Part shown: positions 17,913 to 27,066 of the stretch, piece by piece | Position numbering within the stretch: position 1 is the stretch's first letter | How the letters are laid out: every line of letters begins with the position of its first letter | NCBI GenBank assembly: GCA_016787085.1 | Contig: JAEUVJ010000018.1 | Span: 62,001 to 126,000, forward strand | Length of the DNA: 64,000 nucleotides | Direction: 5' to 3' | DNA from: Chitinophagaceae bacterium | GTDB lineage: Bacteria; Bacteroidota; Bacteroidia; Chitinophagales; Chitinophagaceae | The notes under the pieces: generated by a model | Told to the model about the DNA's origin: nothing | Seen by the model: only the letters and a program-made list of their open reading frames with translations | Database searches by the model: none | Made by a program: the position numbers and the translations under genes

Positions 17913-18704
17913 GTGGAAAAGCAATTGTTACTATCGGGAAAGAAAGTTTTTTATCGTATTACAGGCAATGGTAAGCCTGTTTTGCTTGTCCACGGCTTTG
18001 GTGAAACAGGTGAGGTATGGAATAGCCAGATTGATCATTTGAAAGATAATTTTCTGCTTATTGTTCCAGACCTGCCCGGCAGCGGTCAGTCGGATATTAT
18101 TGAGGATATGAGCATGGAAGGAATGGCAGACACAATGAAAGCCATCATAGATGCAGAGTCACTGGAGAGGATTGATTTTATTGGTCACAGTATGGGAGGA
18201 TATGTTGCTTTGGCCTTTGCAGAAAAATACGCGGAGTCGCTATTTTCTTTCGGACTTTTTCATTCCACCGCCTATGCAGACAGTGAGGAGAAAATGGCTA
18301 TCCGTCAAAAAGGGATTGCGTTTATCCGTGAGCATGGCGCCTTTGAATTCCTGAAAACGGCCACGCCCAACCTGTTTTCTCCGCAGACAAAGGCTGAAAG
18401 GCCTGAAATAATAGACGAATTGGTGGCGGGCCTGAACAACTTTTCACCCGATTCGCTCGTTTTGTATTATCAATCAATGATTAAGCGGCCCGACAGGACC
18501 GCCATTTTAAAAACATCCGGGGTGCCTGTACTATTCATAATGGGAGAATACGACAATGCCGTTCCGCTGAAGGATGGTTTAACACAATGCCACTTGCCTG
18601 AGCGGGCATCTATTCATATCTTACACCATTCCGGCCACATGGGTATGCTCGAAGAAACAGAGAAGAGCAACCGGTTGCTGGAAGAATTCCTGAAAGAATC
18701 CTAA
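17913..18704 (+). CDS. Alpha/beta-hydrolase fold protein
   Basis: 263 residues starting at GTG 17913. An ATG two bases upstream is in a different, short frame and is rejected because only the GTG frame carries the family motifs. Visible motifs are the oxyanion HGFGETGEVW, nucleophile elbow GHSMGG (Ser93), acid Asp214 (GEYDNAVP) and His242 (HHSGHMG), a complete catalytic triad. A cap region lies between about residues 120 and 190. There is no signal peptide, so it is cytoplasmic. Related enzymes are esterases, haloperoxidase-like or C-C hydrolases; the substrate cannot be assigned. It follows lnt closely and precedes a T9SS-exported protein by 21 bases, though a functional link is not obvious. 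Confidence 0.88.
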   Translation: MEKQLLLSGKKVFYRITGNGKPVLLVHGFGETGEVWNSQIDHLKDNFLLIVPDLPGSGQSDIIEDMSMEGMADTMKAIIDAESLERIDFIGHSMGGYVALAFAEKYAESLFSFGLFHSTAYADSEEKMAIRQKGIAFIREHGAFEFLKTATPNLFSPQTKAERPEIIDELVAGLNNFSPDSLVLYYQSMIKRPDRTAILKTSGVPVLFIMGEYDNAVPLKDGLTQCHLPERASIHILHHSGHMGMLEETEKSNRLLEEFLKES

Positions 18705-18725
18705 ACCTGCATTCGAATCCGTTCA

Positions 18726-21356
18726 ATGAAACGCCTTTTTGTCACTCTTATCATCCTGTTATCGTTGCATGCATCTTATGCGGCGCATATCATTGGCGGT
18801 GAGATGAGGTATGAATATGTGGGCCCCGGTGTAGCCCCAAATTCTAAAATATACCGGATCATCATGGTGCTATTCAGGGGAGATGCTACGGGGCCTAACG
18901 TAGCGGACCTGGCACCTTCCTATATTATCGCTATTTACAATAATGATAATAACCAGAAAGTAAGGGGTACGGCAGGCAGTACCGGTGATAACTGGACGAT
19001 CAGTAAAATTTCATCTCTTCCTAACCCATCAGTGCCTATTATCTTACCTACTTGTATCCAGGGTGCTCCTGCTTTGAATTATACTTATGCCATTTATGCT
19101 ATGACCATTGAATTGCCGGACAATCTCAATGGCTATACAGCTGCTTTCCAAACCTGCTGCAGGCTTGCGGGATTGATGAATGTGGCCAATAGCACCGGCT
19201 CTACTTACAGTTGCAGAATACCAGGCACCAACCAGTTAGGAACAGGAACAGATAATTGTCCTTCTTTCAAATTGCCGATAAATGTTATTTGCAAGGATGC
19301 TCCTTTTACATTGGATTTCGGGGCAATTGAAGTTGATCCGAATGATTCGTTAGTATATAGTTTATGTGAAGCATTTAATGGCGGAGCTTCTACCAATGCG
19401 AGTTTTGATGATCCTGCGCCGCCGCCTTATGCATCCGCTAATTACAATTTACCTTATAGTGGTACTAATCCTTTCGGTACTTCTGTAAGTATTAATCCAC
19501 AGACAGGTGTTATCTCGGGCATGGCACCGGACTTCGGACGATACGTAGTTTGTGTTTGCATCAATGTGTACAGACAAGGAGTACTAATAGCCACGCACAA
19601 GAAAGATCTGATCGTGCAGGTGTCTGATTGTACGTTAACAGCAGCTAACGCAATGCCGGATTTTGTTACTTGCGACGGGTTCAATGTACAGTTCTCACAT
19701 ACAAGTAATGGTGCTAATTCTGTTTTCTGGGATCTTGGAGATCTTTCTACTCAGGGTGATACTTCCAGTTCAAATACTCCCACCTACACATACAGCGATA
19801 CCGGTCGTTATACTATCAAATTAGTAATTAATAGGGGTACAGGATGTGCGGATTCGACTTATCGGACCATTGGAGTATATCCGGGCTTCTTTCCTGATTT
19901 TACCAATACAGGCATCTGTATTTCCAATCCCGTTCAGTTCAATGATGCTACTACTGCTACCTATGGGGTCGTAAATGGATGGAGATGGAATTTTGGCGAT
20001 CTTACTACACTGGCTGACACATCCCGTTCACAAAATCCTTCCTGGCTTTATGCCGGCATCGGACCAAAAGATATTACACTGATCGCTTCCAGCAGCAAAG
20101 GATGTCGGGATACGATCACCAAATCTATTACGATCATTGATAAACCTCCGATCACCCTTGCTTTTAAGGATACCTTGATCTGTGTACCCGATGCAGTACA
20201 GTTGCAGGCAAGCGGTACCGGTGTATTCAGCTGGACGCCGCTGACAAATATTGTCAACGCCAATACAGGTACTCCAACTGTTAACCCGACCTCCACTACC
20301 TGGTATCATGTGCAACTCAATGAACAGGGATGTATCAATACAGATTCCGTGCAAGTAAGGGTCGTGAGTTTTGTGACCCTGAATGCGATGCCGGATACTA
20401 TTATCTGTCTTACCGATTCGGTAAGACTAAATGTGGTGTCTGACGGGTTACAATATTTGTGGAGCCCTGCTGCATCGCTGAATGATCCAACACTGAAGAA
20501 CCCAATGGCTTTGCCGACGGGAACCTCCACGCAATACACCGTGATCGCCCGTATCGGGAGTTGTACTGCCCAGGATAATGTAACCATTACGGCCATTCCT
20601 TACCCTGTTGCTAATGCGGGCAATGATACCCTTATTTGTTATAACCAGCCGGCATACCTGAATGGCTCTCATAACGGAGTTTCTTTTGCCTGGTCACCCA
20701 CCGGCTCGCTGATCAATGCCAATACACTTAATCCGACTGCTTTTCCTGCGGATACAACTGCGTATGTTCTATCTGTGTTATCAGACCAGGGTTGCCCGAA
20801 GGCCGGCACAGATACCGTAATAGTAGCTGTATTGCCAAAAATTGTTCCTTTTGCTGGTAATGATACCCTCGTGATCGTGAACCAGCCATTGCAATTCAAT
20901 GCCACCGGCGGTACCAGTTATCAATGGATTCCTTCGACCTGGCTGAATGATCCTTCCATCGGTGATCCAATAGGTATCTATGGGGCCAATGCTGACAGCA
21001 TACGTTATACGGTATTGGTATTTAACCAGGCGGGTTGCTATGATTCTGCTTTTGTGAAAGTGACGGTATTCAAGACCAACCCTTATGTATTTGTTCCTTC
21101 TGCCTTTACACCAAACGGGGATGGGTTGAATGACCTGATCCGTCCTATTGCCGTGGGGGTTAAAAGGATCAATTATTTCAGTATTTACAATCGCTGGGGA
21201 CAGCTGCTGTTTAAAACCACCACTAATGGCCACGGCTGGAATGGCCGTATAAAAGGGGTACCGCAGGCTACCAATGTATTTGTCTGGATGGTCAGTGCGG
21301 TGGATTACCTCGATAAACCCATTTTCCTGAAAGGGACCGTAACACTGATACGGTAA
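18726..21356 (+). CDS. PKD-domain surface protein with T9SS type B (gliding-motility-like) C-terminal domain, copy 1
   Basis: 876 residues. The signal peptide ends at HASYA. The N-terminal region has conserved Cys pairs (TCCRLAG) and ends with a cadherin-like motif (SINPQTGVISGMAPDFG). PKD-like domains follow (FWDLGDLST, WRWNFGDLTT), then several Ig-like blocks with repeated themes such as DTLICVPDAVQLQASGTG. The last 92 residues (785-876) are the CHU_C / gliding-motility-associated C-terminal domain: VPSAFTPNGDGLND, FSIYNRWGQLLF, FVWMVSAVDYLDK and GTVTLIR. This domain directs type IX secretion and surface attachment. The next gene is a close paralog of the same length. Role unknown; probably adhesion or cell-surface structure. 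Confidence 0.9.
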   Translation: MKRLFVTLIILLSLHASYAAHIIGGEMRYEYVGPGVAPNSKIYRIIMVLFRGDATGPNVADLAPSYIIAIYNNDNNQKVRGTAGSTGDNWTISKISSLPNPSVPIILPTCIQGAPALNYTYAIYAMTIELPDNLNGYTAAFQTCCRLAGLMNVANSTGSTYSCRIPGTNQLGTGTDNCPSFKLPINVICKDAPFTLDFGAIEVDPNDSLVYSLCEAFNGGASTNASFDDPAPPPYASANYNLPYSGTNPFGTSVSINPQTGVISGMAPDFGRYVVCVCINVYRQGVLIATHKKDLIVQVSDCTLTAANAMPDFVTCDGFNVQFSHTSNGANSVFWDLGDLSTQGDTSSSNTPTYTYSDTGRYTIKLVINRGTGCADSTYRTIGVYPGFFPDFTNTGICISNPVQFNDATTATYGVVNGWRWNFGDLTTLADTSRSQNPSWLYAGIGPKDITLIASSSKGCRDTITKSITIIDKPPITLAFKDTLICVPDAVQLQASGTGVFSWTPLTNIVNANTGTPTVNPTSTTWYHVQLNEQGCINTDSVQVRVVSFVTLNAMPDTIICLTDSVRLNVVSDGLQYLWSPAASLNDPTLKNPMALPTGTSTQYTVIARIGSCTAQDNVTITAIPYPVANAGNDTLICYNQPAYLNGSHNGVSFAWSPTGSLINANTLNPTAFPADTTAYVLSVLSDQGCPKAGTDTVIVAVLPKIVPFAGNDTLVIVNQPLQFNATGGTSYQWIPSTWLNDPSIGDPIGIYGANADSIRYTVLVFNQAGCYDSAFVKVTVFKTNPYVFVPSAFTPNGDGLNDLIRPIAVGVKRINYFSIYNRWGQLLFKTTTNGHGWNGRIKGVPQATNVFVWMVSAVDYLDKPIFLKGTVTLIR

Positions 21357-21623
21357 CGCCTTTCCCTTTTTATTTAGACACCTGAACAACTTTACTTCCG
21401 GAGATGCCGATTCTATTGGCTGTATTATAGTTTTTTCAATGGGTAGTAAAATTCCGTATCCGTATGCTTGCCGGGAAAAATTATAATGGGCATGCAGGGA
21501 TAAAGTTCGTAAATTCATAGTCTCCACCCTGGTCCGGACCAATGAGATAAACCAATACTGTAAAACTAACCGGCTGCTGAAAGATTTTTTAGCAAAGACA
21601 TGAATGCCATTTTGACCCGGCCA
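21357..21623 (+). promoter_or_regulatory. Spacer between the two tandem T9SS paralogs
   Basis: This gap lacks a recognisable gene. It holds a perfect 12-bp palindrome, TGGTCCGGACCA, at 21530-21541. Just upstream of the second paralog is a T-run followed by TAGCAAAG. I see no TAnnTTTG promoter and no clear intrinsic terminator, so the two paralogs may be transcribed together or the palindrome may be an operator. Confidence 0.3.
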
Positions 21624-24254
21624 ATGAAACGTCTTGTAATTGTAATAGCATTTTTATTTACGGCTATCCCATTGCTGGCAAACCATATTACCGGCGGGGA
21701 GATGTTTTATACGTATGCAGGTCTTGATGCCAGTGGCAATCACCAGTATGCCGTCACCTTGAAATTATTCAGGCGCTGTGGCAACGAAGGGGCCCAGTTG
21801 GATGGCGCCGCTGCTATAGCGGTATTTAGCAAACTAAACGGAACGATGATATGGAGCAGTTCTATCGCAATGGCGCGGCGGGAGTTTCTTAACCTGGTGT
21901 CGCCGGGCCCCTGTATCATCGGTTCTCCTATAGTTTGCTATGAAGTGGGTTTTTATGAGTTTACCGTGGCCTTGCCTCCGTCGGTCTCCGGTTATACGAT
22001 CACTTACCAGCGTTGCTGCAGGATCGCAGGCATTAATAATCTTGCCGGTTCCAGTAACGTCGGCGCCACCTATACCGCGGATATCCCCGGCACCAATCTG
22101 GTAGGTAATGGCCCGGTCAATAACAGCGCCCGGTTTACGGGAATTGATACAGTGGTGGTATGCAGGGATAATTATTTCACCTATAGTTTTGGCGCTACAG
22201 ATCCTGATGCCGGCGACCAGCTTACTTATTCTTTTTGCGATGCCTACGTAGGCGGCGGCCAGGGCCAGGGCACAGGTACAAACAGTCCGGCACCTAATCC
22301 TCCTGCAGGCCCTCCTTACTCAAGCGTTCCGTATGCCCCTCCTTACAGCGGTATCCAGCCATTGGGTGGAAATGTAACGATCAACCCGAATACTGGTTTG
22401 ATCACCGGGGTTGCCCCTTCTTTCGGTTTATATGTGGTAACTGTTTGTGTAAATGAGATCAGGAACGGGGTGGTCATCGCTACGCAAAGAAAAGATCTTC
22501 AGATAAGGGCGGATGATTGTGATGTGGCCCGGGCTGTGCTTAACCCGGAATATGTAGAATGCGGCGGTCTTACTCTTTCATTTCAGAATGAAACCCCGCC
22601 CAACCCGATCATCAATTCTTTTTTCTGGGATTTCGGCGATCCGGCCAGTGGTATCAATAACACTTCCGCTTCATCAACACCTACGCATACTTTTTCTGCA
22701 CCCGGTGATTATACAATCAAGTTAGTTACTAATCGCGGGCAGGAATGTTCTGATTCTACCACAGCGATTGTAAGGGTTTGGCCGGGTTTCTTCCCGGCAT
22801 TCACTTCAGCCGGTATTTGTTTGCGGAATCCTGTACTATTCAATGATGCCACCACTACCAACCACGGGTTTGTGAATAGCTGGCGGTGGAATTTCGGTGA
22901 CCTTACCACACCGGCCGATACGTCCCGTTTGCAAAATCCGAATTGGACGTATGCCGATACCGGCTCGAAGGTGATCACCTTTATTGTGACAAACAGTAAA
23001 GGCTGTATAGATACGCTCACAGATACTTTACAGATCATTGACCGGCCCCTTATCACACTGGCATTTCGTGATACACTGATATGTGTACCGGATGCGGTGC
23101 AGTTGCAGGCAAGTGGTACAGGTGTGTTTAGCTGGTCACCGGGAATAAATATTGTCAATGCCAATACGGCCACCCCCACGGTAAACCCGGCATCTACTAC
23201 TACCTATTATGTGCAGTTGGATGAACAGGGCTGTATTAATACAGACTCGGTCAGAATACGGGTAGTAAATTTTGTTACGCTCAACGAGATGCCCGATACC
23301 ACCATCTGCCGGACGGATACGGCACAACTCCGGATAAGCAGTGATGGCTTACGATATAGCTGGACGCCTGCTTCATCGTTGATAGATGCAACGGTACAGA
23401 ATCCTCTGGCTATTGCGGGTACTACCACTTTATATACCGTTACAGCAAGGATCGGCAGTTGCAGCACAACAAGAGATATCCAGGTCACTGCTATTCCTTA
23501 TCCTGTTGCCAATGCAGGACCGGATACCATTATTTGCTATGGCCATTCTGCTTTTCTGCGTGGTTCGCATGACGGGGATTCATTTACCTGGTCGCCTGTC
23601 AGCACCTTACTTAATGCAAACACACTGAATCCGACAGCATATCCCAGGTCAACAGCTTCTTACATTTTATCGTCACAAGCTAACCGTGGCTGTCCTAAAC
23701 CCGGCCGGGACACAGTGCTGGTAAGAGTAATGCCAAAGATCAATCCGTCTGCAGGAAATGACACATTGGTAATAGTAGGGCAACCTTTACAGTTAAACGC
23801 AGAAGGCGGAATCAGTTATCAATGGACACCACCCACAGGCTTGAATAATCCTTTGATCAAAAATCCTGTGGGCATATACCCGGCTGAAATTGACAGTATC
23901 CGCTATACTGTACTCGTATATGACAGCATCGGTTGCGTGGACTCTGCTTTTGTGAGAGTGACTGTTTTCAAAACAAACCCTTATGTTTTTGTTCCAACCG
24001 GGTTTACGCCTAATGGTGACGGATTGAACGATGTACTCCGCCCGATCGCAGTGGGGGTGAAAGAAATAAAATACTTCGCAATATATAACCGGTGGGGGCA
24101 ATTGTTGTTTAAAACCACCACCAATGGGCATGGCTGGGATGGACGGATAGGAGGAATGCCGCAGGGTTCCAATGTATTTGTATGGATGGTAAGCGCTGTG
24201 GATTACCTGGATAAGCCCATCTTCCTGAAAGGAACATCCACACTGATCCGGTAG
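21624..24254 (+). CDS. PKD-domain surface protein with T9SS type B C-terminal domain, copy 2
   Basis: 876 residues from the ATG at 21624, exactly the length of the upstream paralog; an ATG at 21600 would add eight residues before the signal peptide. The layout matches copy 1: signal peptide ending AIPLLA, HITGGEMFYTY (compare HIIGGEMRYEY in copy 1), a cadherin-like motif, PKD domains (FFWDFGDPAS, WRWNFGDLTT), Ig-like blocks, and the type B sorting domain with VPTGFTPNGDGLND, FAIYNRWGQLLF and GTSTLIR. The C-terminal half is much more alike between copies than the N-terminal third, indicating a duplication with diverging outer domain. It is probably exported by T9SS and anchored at the surface. 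Function not known. Confidence 0.9.
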   Translation: MKRLVIVIAFLFTAIPLLANHITGGEMFYTYAGLDASGNHQYAVTLKLFRRCGNEGAQLDGAAAIAVFSKLNGTMIWSSSIAMARREFLNLVSPGPCIIGSPIVCYEVGFYEFTVALPPSVSGYTITYQRCCRIAGINNLAGSSNVGATYTADIPGTNLVGNGPVNNSARFTGIDTVVVCRDNYFTYSFGATDPDAGDQLTYSFCDAYVGGGQGQGTGTNSPAPNPPAGPPYSSVPYAPPYSGIQPLGGNVTINPNTGLITGVAPSFGLYVVTVCVNEIRNGVVIATQRKDLQIRADDCDVARAVLNPEYVECGGLTLSFQNETPPNPIINSFFWDFGDPASGINNTSASSTPTHTFSAPGDYTIKLVTNRGQECSDSTTAIVRVWPGFFPAFTSAGICLRNPVLFNDATTTNHGFVNSWRWNFGDLTTPADTSRLQNPNWTYADTGSKVITFIVTNSKGCIDTLTDTLQIIDRPLITLAFRDTLICVPDAVQLQASGTGVFSWSPGINIVNANTATPTVNPASTTTYYVQLDEQGCINTDSVRIRVVNFVTLNEMPDTTICRTDTAQLRISSDGLRYSWTPASSLIDATVQNPLAIAGTTTLYTVTARIGSCSTTRDIQVTAIPYPVANAGPDTIICYGHSAFLRGSHDGDSFTWSPVSTLLNANTLNPTAYPRSTASYILSSQANRGCPKPGRDTVLVRVMPKINPSAGNDTLVIVGQPLQLNAEGGISYQWTPPTGLNNPLIKNPVGIYPAEIDSIRYTVLVYDSIGCVDSAFVRVTVFKTNPYVFVPTGFTPNGDGLNDVLRPIAVGVKEIKYFAIYNRWGQLLFKTTTNGHGWDGRIGGMPQGSNVFVWMVSAVDYLDKPIFLKGTSTLIR

Positions 24255-24353
24255 TATGATCATTTCATAAAGACTCACCGGAAGTAGTCAGTAATTAATA
24301 ATCACTCATTACTATCTTCGCCATTTCATACTTCAGACCTCATACTTCCTTTT

Positions 24354-25130
24354 ATGTCAAAGATCATTTTCATTACCGGCGCTACATCAGGGTTCGGGAA
24401 AGCCACGGCAGAAAAATTTGCAGCTAATGGCTATGACCTTATTTTAAATGGCAGAAGAACTGACCGGTTAAACGCCCTGTGCATTACGCTGGAGAAAAAA
24501 TATAATATTGCTTGTTTTGCATTACCATTCGATGTAAGGGATGAAAAAGCAGTCATGAATTCAATCAGCGGGTTACCCGAAGAGTGGAAGAGTATTGACG
24601 TCCTGTTCAATAATGCCGGGCTGGCGCTTGGCCGTGATTATTTTGACGAAGCCGACCTGAATGACTGGAATATCATGGTGGACACGAATGTAAAAGGATT
24701 TGCATACGTAGCCAAGGCTGTATCTCAGTTAATGGTAAAAAGAAATGCTTCGACGGGCTCAGCAGGGCATATTATCAATATGGGTTCGGTGGCGGGTAAA
24801 CTCGTATATGAGCGGGGCAATATGTACTGTGCCACCAAATATGCGGTGGACGCCTTGAACCAGGCCATGCGTATAGACCTCCTGAGGCATCATATTAAAG
24901 TGACCGGGATACATCCGGGTGCAGCCGAAACAGAGTTTTCCCTTGTCCGGTTTAAAGGGGATGAGGCCACGGCCAAAAAGATATATGATGGGCTTGTACC
25001 GCTTAGCCCGGAAGATGTGGCAGACGTGATCTGGTATTGCGCCAGCCTGCCGCCACACGTCTGCATCAACGACCTGACCATTACCTGTACCCGCCAGGCT
25101 GACGGTATCTATTTTTACCGCGGAAACTGA
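24354..25130 (+). CDS. SDR-family NAD(P)-dependent oxidoreductase (YdfG-like)
   Basis: 258 residues of classical short-chain dehydrogenase. The cofactor motif is TGATSGFG (residues 8-15), NNAG follows strand 4, the catalytic Ser is in NMGSVAG, and YCATK provides Tyr and Lys. An Arg pair (NGRRTDRL) after strand 2 suggests NADP(H). The overall pattern, including LNDWNIMVDTNVKG and the C-terminal ADVIWYCASLPPHVCIND, is close to the YdfG / serine 3-dehydrogenase type that acts on 3-hydroxy acids. The loop after MVKRN contains six residues (ASTGSA) encoded by a CTTCGACGGGCTCAGC element that looks like an in-frame insertion. It is flanked by unrelated genes. Confidence 0.9.
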   Translation: MSKIIFITGATSGFGKATAEKFAANGYDLILNGRRTDRLNALCITLEKKYNIACFALPFDVRDEKAVMNSISGLPEEWKSIDVLFNNAGLALGRDYFDEADLNDWNIMVDTNVKGFAYVAKAVSQLMVKRNASTGSAGHIINMGSVAGKLVYERGNMYCATKYAVDALNQAMRIDLLRHHIKVTGIHPGAAETEFSLVRFKGDEATAKKIYDGLVPLSPEDVADVIWYCASLPPHVCINDLTITCTRQADGIYFYRGN

Positions 25131-25342
25131 TAAATAATCGTAAAACTACTTGCACTCCTGAAATATTCTTTCTACCTTGATCGTTCCTCAATAATTCGTC
25201 CCGTTTCCACTGTCCTCCAAACCTCCCGTGCTTTTACTAAGAAAATACTCTCAATATCCTGAGATTCAATTCTTAAAATTTAAGTTCTGGGAAAATGAAA
25301 CGTATTTTTATACAGTTGTTCCAATTCTATTTGAAAACCTCT

Positions 25343-25846
25343 ATGAAGAGACCGTACCTTTTTATACTCGCTTTTTTTGTATCCAGTATTTCCTCCTTTT
25401 CGCAGGATGTTATCCGCTTGCAATCATGCAAGGATGATCTCATCAGCAAGCAGGTGGACAGTCTCAAGAACTTATATTCCAAAGATGGGTTTTCGTTACT
25501 GAAAGAAGCTTCCATAAGCATGGAAAGCGAATACGAGATGCCGGTGATCGTTCCGCTGACACAGGGAAGCTGGTACCAGTTCGTTTTTATCGGTGATTAC
25601 TCATCACGCCTTTATGAAGTGAGAATGTTTGACTGGAATGAGCGGCAGGTGATCTTTCAGCAAAAAAGATGGGGCGATGTGGATGGTAATATTATTGCCT
25701 ATTCGTATATCCCTAAGTTCTCCGAGTTTCACATGATGAAACCGGTACAGGTGAACAAGCAAAAAAAGAAGAACCTCTGTGGTTATGTCATGCTCTTTAA
25801 AAAAGCAAACACTGACGAAGGTGTCAGTGTTGCTAATTCTCAATAA
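25343..25846 (+). CDS. Small exported protein of unknown function
   Basis: 167 residues from the ATG at 25343, which gives a clean signal peptide (RPYLFILAFFVSSISSFSQ). An ATG at 25295 in frame would add 16 residues (183 in total) and remains possible. The mature part has no family I recognise. It contains a stretch VIVPLTQGSWYQFVFIGD followed by strand-like segments (RLYEVRMFDWNERQVIF) suggesting a beta-sandwich, and a basic patch QVNKQKKKN near the C-terminus. It is convergent with the sugar operon on the other strand, and its last codons are overlapped by the terminator of that operon. No catalytic motif is visible. Confidence 0.6.
   Translation: MKRPYLFILAFFVSSISSFSQDVIRLQSCKDDLISKQVDSLKNLYSKDGFSLLKEASISMESEYEMPVIVPLTQGSWYQFVFIGDYSSRLYEVRMFDWNERQVIFQQKRWGDVDGNIIAYSYIPKFSEFHMMKPVQVNKQKKKNLCGYVMLFKKANTDEGVSVANSQ
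25797..25834 (-). terminator. Intrinsic terminator of the amino-sugar operon, inside the 3' end of the convergent gene
   Basis: Inverted arms 25804-25816 and 25823-25834 (core AACACTGAC / GTCAGTGTT) form a hairpin. On the minus strand it is followed directly by six or more T (complement of the A-run ending at 25804). It lies 34-70 bases past the stop of the last minus-strand gene and within the coding sequence of the plus-strand small protein. Confidence 0.7.
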
Positions 25847-25867
25847 CAATAACCAGGCTAAGATTTT

Positions 25868-27007
25868 CTAAAACACGGGTACAAGTACATGTGACTTGAA
25901 TGTCTCGATCACTTTCTTAATATCTTCAGAACTCATCGGTACGTATAATGGCAGAATGATACTTCTGTCTGCAGCATCTTCTGATACAGGCAGCAATGCA
26001 TCCGCATATTCTGTTTTATAGGCTGTTTCCCTGTGAGTCGTCATGATGCCTCTCCTGGTGGCTACACCTTCATCGAGCATTTTCTGCATCAGCTCATTAC
26101 GGCTGACCGGACAGGTATCTTTCAGGTAAATACTGTATGACTGGTAGTTGCTGAAGTACCCCTCTTCTTCTGTTGGCAGCCTGATGAAATCAATATACCT
26201 GAATGCTTCATGATACTGCATCGCTATCTTTCTTCTTTCTTCTACTATCCAGTCCAGTTTTTCCAGTTGCTTGATGCCGACGGCGGCCTGTATATCCGTC
26301 ATGCGGTAATTATAACCCACCTCAACATGATCTTCAAAGATCACTTTGGCAGATTCATGGCGGACACGGTCGTTCACAGACATACCGTGTTGTCTCAGTA
26401 ATTTCATCCTTTGATAATAGTCTTCCCGGTTGGTAGTGATGAAGCCGCCATCTCCTGTTGAGATCACTTTTCTTGGATGTAAGGAAAAGCAAACCAATTC
26501 AGAGTGACTGCCGATCTTTCCCCCTTGGTAAGCAGACCCTGCTGCACACGCGGCATCTTCGATCAGTTTAAGGTTATATTTATCTGCCAGTCTTTGAAAA
26601 GCATGAATATCAGCAGGCATGCCAATCTGGTGTACTAGCAGGATCGCTTTCGTTTTCGACGTAATCTTTCGTTCGGTATCCTCCACGTCAAGGTTATACG
26701 TTTTCGGATCCACTTCTGCGAATACTGGTTTGGCTCCCACATATTTTATTGAATTGGCCGTAGCCACATAGCTCATGGAAGGGCATATCACTTCATCGCC
26801 TTCTTTCACGCCTGCAACGATCATAGCAAGATGCAGGGCCGTGGTACAATTGGAAACAGCTACGGCATACTTTGCGCCGGTATACCGGGCAAACTTTTCT
26901 TCAAACTCTGCTACTTTAGGTCCTTGTGTGATCCATCCTGTCAGGATAGTATCATAAGCTGCCTGTGCTTCATCGGCTGTTAAGTAGGGCTTGGCTATAG
27001 GTATCAT
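25868..27007 (-). CDS. DegT/DnrJ/EryC1/StrS-family PLP aminotransferase (sugar transaminase), operon gene 9
   Basis: 379 residues. The PLP Schiff-base Lys is Lys180 in SLHPRKVISTGDGG, and Asp151 (LIEDAACAAG) should contact the pyridine nitrogen. The N-terminal SNCTTALHLA loop binds phosphate. This family transfers an amino group from glutamate to a keto-sugar nucleotide, as ArnB, PglE or RfbE-like enzymes do. It closes a nine-gene minus-strand operon and lies 59 bases after the SDR gene, the widest gap in the operon, with AT-rich GTTTAA-like sequence between. A second family member in the same operon (31338-32438) suggests two amination steps or two positions on one sugar. Confidence 0.93.
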   Translation of the reverse strand: MIPIAKPYLTADEAQAAYDTILTGWITQGPKVAEFEEKFARYTGAKYAVAVSNCTTALHLAMIVAGVKEGDEVICPSMSYVATANSIKYVGAKPVFAEVDPKTYNLDVEDTERKITSKTKAILLVHQIGMPADIHAFQRLADKYNLKLIEDAACAAGSAYQGGKIGSHSELVCFSLHPRKVISTGDGGFITTNREDYYQRMKLLRQHGMSVNDRVRHESAKVIFEDHVEVGYNYRMTDIQAAVGIKQLEKLDWIVEERRKIAMQYHEAFRYIDFIRLPTEEEGYFSNYQSYSIYLKDTCPVSRNELMQKMLDEGVATRRGIMTTHRETAYKTEYADALLPVSEDAADRSIILPLYVPMSSEDIKKVIETFKSHVLVPVF

Positions 27008-27066
27008 AAATCTGATTTAATGTTTAGGGTTCAAGGTTTAAAGTTCTTTTTATGCACTATCCTGTA

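Noticed and set aside
17854..18042. ATG-started 62-codon frame at the start of the alpha/beta hydrolase
   Set aside because: It ends quickly, while the GTG frame at 17913 carries the complete hydrolase triad.
20781..21542. 253-codon minus-strand frame over the end of the first T9SS paralog
   Set aside because: A related shadow frame occurs at the same place in the second paralog, as expected from the antisense of a conserved sequence; no domain is visible.
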